Shown in pieces: positions 60,136 to 64,000 of a DNA stretch of 64,000 nt (position 1 is the first letter of the stretch; every line of letters starts with the position of its first letter). The DNA is from Gilliamella sp. wkB178 (GTDB lineage: Bacteria > Pseudomonadota > Gammaproteobacteria > Enterobacterales > Orbaceae). The notes beneath the pieces are model-generated. The model saw only the letters and a list, made by a program, of their open reading frames with translations, had not been told where the DNA came from and did not search any database. Where the stretch lies: the NCBI RefSeq assembly GCF_001690705.1, contig NZ_LZGK01000013.1, positions 124,001-188,000 of the forward strand, given 5' to 3'. Position numbers and translations under genes: made by a program.

Positions 60136-61275
60136 ATGTTTGAGCCTATGGTTGCAGATGATGAACCAGCAGCAGTCATTAAAGTTATTGGTGTCGGTGG
60201 CGGCGGTGGTAATGCGGTTGAGCATATGATTGCTGAGCATATTGAAGGTGTAGAGTTTTTTGCGGCAAATACAGATGCACAAGCATTAAAAAGAATTAAG
60301 GTTGGTCAAACTATCCAAATCGGTACTAATGTTACAAAAGGACTTGGTGCTGGTGCTAATCCAGAAGTGGGTAGGAATTCAGCTGAAGAAGATCGTGAAG
60401 TTATTCGCAGCGCGATTGAAGGGGCTGACATGGTATTTATTGCGGCAGGCATGGGAGGAGGTACAGGTACCGGAGCCGCCCCAGTTGTTGCAGAAATAGC
60501 CAAAGAATTAGGAATTTTGACTGTGGCAGTGGTGACTAAACCGTTTGGTTTCGAAGGTAAGAAACGTATGGCTTTTGCTGAGCAAGGTATTGCTGAATTA
60601 GCCAAGCATGTTGACTCACTTATCACAATCCCAAATGATAAATTATTAAAAGTGTTAGGTCGCGGTGTTAAATTATTAGATGCTTTTGCTGCAGCCAATG
60701 GAGTTTTAAAAGGTGCAGTACAAGGTATTGCAGAATTAATTACCAAGCCAGGGCATATTAATGTGGACTTTGCTGATGTAAGAACAGTGATGTCAGAAAT
60801 GGGATATGCAATGATGGGTTCAGGTCGTGCCAGTGGAGATAATCGAGCCGAAGAAGCTGCTGAAATGGCAATTTCAAGTCCATTGCTTGAAGATATTGAT
60901 TTATCTGGTGCTCGTGGTGTTTTAGTTAATGTTACCGCTGGTTTAGATCTTGGTTTAGAAGAGTTTGAAACTGTAGGTAGTACTGTACGAGCATTTGCTT
61001 CTGATAATGCAACTGTTGTTGTTGGTACAACTTTTGATCCAGACATGTCAGATGAAATTCGAGTTACAGTTGTTGCAACAGGTATTGGAATGGATAAACG
61101 CCCTGAGGCCAAAATTACTAAATCTGTTCCTCAAAATTCATTATTTAGCCAAAGTAATCCGATAGGACAGCAAGAAGAAAAATTGGCTAAAGTTGTGAAC
61201 GAACAAGTTATATCTCCTCTTGAGGATAATAAGATTTTAGATATTCCTGCTTTTATCCGTAAGCAGGCAAATTAA
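60136..61275 (+). CDS. ftsZ: Cell division GTPase FtsZ
   Basis: Tubulin-like GTPase forming the division ring. The 379 residues include the GTP-binding signature GGGTGTG (107-113), NTDAQALKR, the T7 synergy loop region ([15 protein letters not shown]), a variable linker and the conserved C-terminal tail [12 protein letters not shown] that binds FtsA and ZipA. GGAGATAAG precedes the ATG. Extra promoters are known upstream of ftsZ in E. coli; the 81-bp gap here could hold one. Confidence 0.99.
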   Translation: MFEPMVADDEPAAVIKVIGVGGGGGNAVEHMIAEHIEGVEFFAANTDAQALKRIKVGQTIQIGTNVTKGLGAGANPEVGRNSAEEDREVIRSAIEGADMVFIAAGMGGGTGTGAAPVVAEIAKELGILTVAVVTKPFGFEGKKRMAFAEQGIAELAKHVDSLITIPNDKLLKVLGRGVKLLDAFAAANGVLKGAVQGIAELITKPGHINVDFADVRTVMSEMGYAMMGSGRASGDNRAEEAAEMAISSPLLEDIDLSGARGVLVNVTAGLDLGLEEFETVGSTVRAFASDNATVVVGTTFDPDMSDEIRVTVVATGIGMDKRPEAKITKSVPQNSLFSQSNPIGQQEEKLAKVVNEQVISPLEDNKILDIPAFIRKQAN

Positions 61276-61340
61276 GATTGAACTTATTTGAATTTTTATT
61301 GTCATATAACAATAGAAACAAATAATAAAGTAGGTGCAAA

Positions 61341-62255
61341 GTGAAACAAAGAACATTGAAAAAGACAATACAAGCAACTGGAGTTGGTTTGCATACCGGC
61401 AAAAAAGTTACTTTAACGTTGCGTCCTGCACCTGAAAATACAGGTGTTATATATCGTCGTACCGATTTAAATCCATGTATTGATTTTCCTGTCGATGCTA
61501 AATCTGTACGGGATACTATGCTTTGTACTTGTTTAGTTAATGAAGATAATGTTCGAATTTCGACTGTTGAACATATTAATTCTGCATTAGCTGGATTAGG
61601 TATTGATAATATTATTATTGAAGTTAACGCCCCAGAAATCCCGATTATGGATGGTAGTGCAAGTCCATTTGTTTATTTACTACTTGATGCAGGTATTACC
61701 GAACAAAATGCACTAAAAAAATTCATTCGGATTAAAGAAACTGTGCGTGTTGAAAATGGTGATAAATGGGCGGAAATTAGACCATATAGCGGTTTTAGAT
61801 TGGATTTTACTATAGATTTTCATCATCCCGCTATTGATAATAGTTCGCAACGTTACCAACTCGATTTTTCGTCTGAATCTTTTATTCGTCAGATTAGCCG
61901 AGCAAGGACTTTTGGCTTTATGCGTGACATTGAAGCTTTACAGTCAAAAGGATTATGTTTAGGCGGTAGTTTGGATTGTGCTATCGTAGTAGACGATTAT
62001 AAAGTATTGAACGAAGATGGTTTGCGTTTTGAAGATGAATTTGTACGTCATAAAATGCTTGATACTATTGGTGATTTATATATGAGTGGCCATAATATGA
62101 TTGGTGAAGTGGTTTGCTATAAATCAGGTCATGCACTTAATAATCAGTTATTACAGGCATTATTAGCGAAACAAGATGCTTGGGAATTTGTAACATTTAC
62201 AGAAGAACAAACAGTTCCTGTTGCTTTAAGTACTCAGCAGCTTGTATTAGCGTAA
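61341..62255 (+). CDS. lpxC: UDP-3-O-acyl-GlcNAc deacetylase LpxC
   Basis: Zinc enzyme at the first committed step of lipid A synthesis. The 304 residues start with GTG at 61341 (AGGTG five bases upstream), giving [22 protein letters not shown]. Zinc ligands are His78 ([16 protein letters not shown]), His237 and Asp241 ([14 protein letters not shown]); the general-base Glu is in VEHINS. Last gene of the dcw cluster, ended by a terminator. secM-secA do not follow. Confidence 0.98.
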   Translation: MKQRTLKKTIQATGVGLHTGKKVTLTLRPAPENTGVIYRRTDLNPCIDFPVDAKSVRDTMLCTCLVNEDNVRISTVEHINSALAGLGIDNIIIEVNAPEIPIMDGSASPFVYLLLDAGITEQNALKKFIRIKETVRVENGDKWAEIRPYSGFRLDFTIDFHHPAIDNSSQRYQLDFSSESFIRQISRARTFGFMRDIEALQSKGLCLGGSLDCAIVVDDYKVLNEDGLRFEDEFVRHKMLDTIGDLYMSGHNMIGEVVCYKSGHALNNQLLQALLAKQDAWEFVTFTEEQTVPVALSTQQLVLA

Positions 62256-62282
62256 ATTTTTTATTAAAGAAAATTTTTTTAT

Positions 62283-62311
62283 AAACGCTTCCATTAATAA
62301 TGGGAGCGTTT
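62283..62311 (+). terminator. Terminator after lpxC
   Basis: AAACGCTTCCATT (62283-62295), loop AAT, AATGGGAGCGTTT (62299-62311) with one G-U pair, then more T's. Ends the dcw transcript. Confidence 0.88.
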
Positions 62312-62339
62312 TTTATTTTATAATCACAGAGAGTAATAT

Positions 62340-62933
62340 ATGGATAAAAGTCATTTTTTTGCTCATTTATCACGCCTGAAGTTAATTAACCGTTGGCCTT
62401 TAATGCGTAACATTATAATTGAAAATGTGTCAGAACATAGTTTACAAGTCGCTTTTGTAGCACATGCCTTAGCAATTATAAAAAATAAACGTTTTAATGG
62501 GAAAGTAAATCCTGAAAGGATAGCTCTATTGGCTATGTATCATGATGCATCAGAAGTATTGACAGGGGATTTACCGACGCCGACCAAATATTATAATCCG
62601 CAAATAACCTCTGAATATAAAAAGATAGAAAAGATTGCTCAAAATAAACTTATCAATATGTTACCTAAAGAATTACAGGAAGATTTTAGAACATTAATTG
62701 ATGATGATTTTTACACTGAAGATGAAAAAAATATTGTTAAACAAGCTGATGCATTATGTGCTTACCTAAAAACTATTGAAGAATTAAGTGCTGGTAATAA
62801 AGAATTCAAATTAGCGGAACAACGGTTAAAAAAGACATTATCAGAAAGATCTAGTTCCGAAATGGATTATTTTTTAGATGTATTTGTGCCAAGTTTTAGT
62901 TTGTCATTAGATGAAATTACAATGGATAAATAG
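62340..62933 (+). CDS. yfbR: 5'-deoxynucleotidase YfbR
   Basis: HD-domain phosphohydrolase that removes phosphate from deoxynucleoside 5'-monophosphates. The 197 residues carry [29 protein letters not shown], the HD pair in [16 protein letters not shown] and [15 protein letters not shown] with the last metal-binding Asp. Length and motifs agree with E. coli YfbR. GAGAG/TAATAT precedes the ATG only 29 bp after the lpxC terminator. Confidence 0.95.
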   Translation: MDKSHFFAHLSRLKLINRWPLMRNIIIENVSEHSLQVAFVAHALAIIKNKRFNGKVNPERIALLAMYHDASEVLTGDLPTPTKYYNPQITSEYKKIEKIAQNKLINMLPKELQEDFRTLIDDDFYTEDEKNIVKQADALCAYLKTIEELSAGNKEFKLAEQRLKKTLSERSSSEMDYFLDVFVPSFSLSLDEITMDK

Positions 62934-62971
62934 TTTACTAGTTTATTTCTATAAGAAAAAAACAAAACTTA

Positions 62972-63013
62972 ATATAGATGATCCTCTAAAAAAAGATAAA
63001 GTATCATCTATAT
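62972..63013. terminator. Hairpin between convergent yfbR and autotransporter genes
   Basis: ATATAGATGAT (62972-62982) and ATCATCTATAT (63003-63013) are perfect 11-base arms with a 20-base A-rich loop. It lies between two converging genes and may end both, though neither side has a clear T-run. Confidence 0.55.
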
Positions 63014-63034
63014 CCAGTTAATTAATAACAATAA

Positions 63035-64000
63035 TTAAAAACTAATTTTGGCAAGTGCGGTTATATAATTTGAGTTTCTCTTACTTTCACCAAAGTATTG
63101 ATAATCAATATTAACATCAACCAAATTGTATTTATAGGTTATACCGCCACCAATATTGTATTGATTTTTGCTACGATTAGACGTGTTTGCGCTCATTTTA
63201 GATAAGCCATTAATACCATTAAAAGTAATATCACTATCAAATTCATCATCACTTAAAATAAATAAATAGCCTGTCTTGGCTCGAAATATTAATTGATTAT
63301 CCTTATCTTGCCAAATCGAATAGTTAGCCATTAAATCGATTGGAATTAATAATGCCTCATTTGAAGCTTTTCCGTATTTAACTAAATCAATATTATTGTA
63401 ACTTACATTATGTGCACTATTTTCAGTATTAACATAAGTTAAGCCAATAGTTGGTGTCAATGTTAATTGTTTTATATCTTTCCACTGGTAACCAACTGTT
63501 GCCCCAATATCCCAAGTATTGCTATGGAACTTTTCTTTAATTGGATTGTACCGATCGTTTGCTTTCAGATGATTTTTTCCATAAGAAAAACCCGCATAGG
63601 CAGAAGTAACAATGTTGGTTGGCCATTTATAGTTAGAATAAAGTTGGATTTGGTAATTTTTAATATCGGAATCGTTGGATGATGTTGCTTTATTTTTATA
63701 GTCACCAGATTCATAACCTATTGCAGAGCCGATTAATAAATTATCAATAACTTCTTTATCATAACCCATGATAAAACCGTTAGAAGTATATTTATAGCCA
63801 GAAATACCCTGATGATTGTCTGTATTTTCATAATGGTGAGTAAGGTTTATCCATAAATTATCATCATTCTCTGCTAATTTTTCGGTTTGGTAAAATTGTT
63901 GCATACGGTTATCTAAAGTTGATTTAGTATAGTTAAATGAATTAAGTGCTATTTCAGTTAAATGTAACCCGTGATTGTTATTATATATTCCGGCTAATGC
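63035..64000 (-). CDS. Autotransporter (type V secretion) beta-barrel, C-terminal part
   Basis: The frame is open to the window edge, so 321 C-terminal residues are seen and the passenger domain lies outside. The protein ends in the outer-membrane barrel signature ITALAKISF with a terminal Phe. Alternating aromatic strands are obvious: GISGYKYTSNGFIMGYDKEV, GSAIGYESGDY, IQLYSNYKW, SAYAGFSYGKN, GATVGYQWKD, LTPTIGLTYVNTENS. The segment LNSFNYTKSTLDNRMQQF upstream resembles the linker-helix before type Va barrels. In gut bacteria such proteins often act in adhesion or as surface enzymes; the function here is unknown. A methionine at 63904 is internal and is not the start. Confidence 0.88.
   Translation of the reverse strand, partial: ALAGIYNNNHGLHLTEIALNSFNYTKSTLDNRMQQFYQTEKLAENDDNLWINLTHHYENTDNHQGISGYKYTSNGFIMGYDKEVIDNLLIGSAIGYESGDYKNKATSSNDSDIKNYQIQLYSNYKWPTNIVTSAYAGFSYGKNHLKANDRYNPIKEKFHSNTWDIGATVGYQWKDIKQLTLTPTIGLTYVNTENSAHNVSYNNIDLVKYGKASNEALLIPIDLMANYSIWQDKDNQLIFRAKTGYLFILSDDEFDSDITFNGINGLSKMSANTSNRSKNQYNIGGGITYKYNLVDVNIDYQYFGESKRNSNYITALAKISF

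Noticed and set aside
60306-61112. 268-residue minus-strand ORF, Ser/Thr/Ala-rich
   Set aside because: It lies entirely antisense to ftsZ, whose frame is certain; the open frame reflects codon bias of the real gene.

Overview
The window is a visibly AT-rich chromosomal segment of a gammaproteobacterium. Its gene order and protein sequences are enterobacteria-like: rpsU-dnaG-rpoD, thrABC behind a leader peptide, secG-tRNA-Leu(GAG), cpxRA, rpmH-rnpA-yidD-yidC, divergent efp/epmB, and a complete mraZ-to-lpxC division and cell-wall cluster. The strong AT bias, short intergenic spaces and lost neighbours (no dnaA or mnmE beside rpmH/yidC, no uspB beside uspA, no cpxP beside cpxR, no secM-secA after lpxC) suggest an insect-gut-type lineage such as Orbaceae (Gilliamella/Orbus relatives). 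That placement is an inference from style and was not tested by any search.

Layout. 1-5.6 kb: a probable genomic island at the 3' end of tRNA-Leu(GAG). It holds the end of a transketolase, a hydroxypyruvate-isomerase-family gene, a sigma-54-dependent activator with a PrpR-like N-terminus, and a broken P4-type integrase. 5.6-12.3 kb: secG, thiI, cpxRA, trmL, then divergent efp and epmB. 12.3-15.7 kb: rpmH-rnpA-yidD-yidC and nudC. 15.7-17.8 kb: an uncharacterised lipoprotein and a tandem zinc-ribbon protein. 17.8-27.6 kb: hemB, rpsU-dnaG-rpoD, yfeH-like, pitA, uspA, ydfG and one unknown small gene. 27.6-34.7 kb: thrL-attenuator-thrABC, a small ORF, nrdR-ribD. 34.7-38.7 kb: an accessory patch with a two-lipoprotein operon and a DeoR-regulator/PfkB-kinase pair behind a near-consensus CRP site. 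38.7-43.9 kb: hemW, yeaD, rplY with a leader, zwf-pgl. 44.2-62.3 kb: the dcw cluster from MraZ boxes to lpxC. 62.3-64 kb: yfbR and the C-terminal part of an autotransporter.

How the genes work together. The dcw cluster makes the UDP-MurNAc-pentapeptide and lipid-linked precursors (murE, murF, mraY, murD, murG, murC, ddlB) and the divisome (ftsL, ftsI, ftsW, ftsQ, ftsA, ftsZ), with lpxC coupling outer-membrane lipid A. yeaD, zwf and pgl feed the oxidative pentose phosphate pathway. efp and epmB encode a translation factor and one of its modifying enzymes.

The points most worth following up are the tRNA-Leu island and its sugar operon; the unannotated divergent thrL attenuator; a Sel1-type lipoprotein gene that seems to continue in the -1 frame at a retrovirus-like slippery heptamer; the duplicated zinc-ribbon/HTH protein with an inverted repeat over its own predicted promoter; and the CRP site plus palindrome before the DeoR/kinase pair. 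I found no CRISPR array, no intact mobile element and no obviously complete new defence system.
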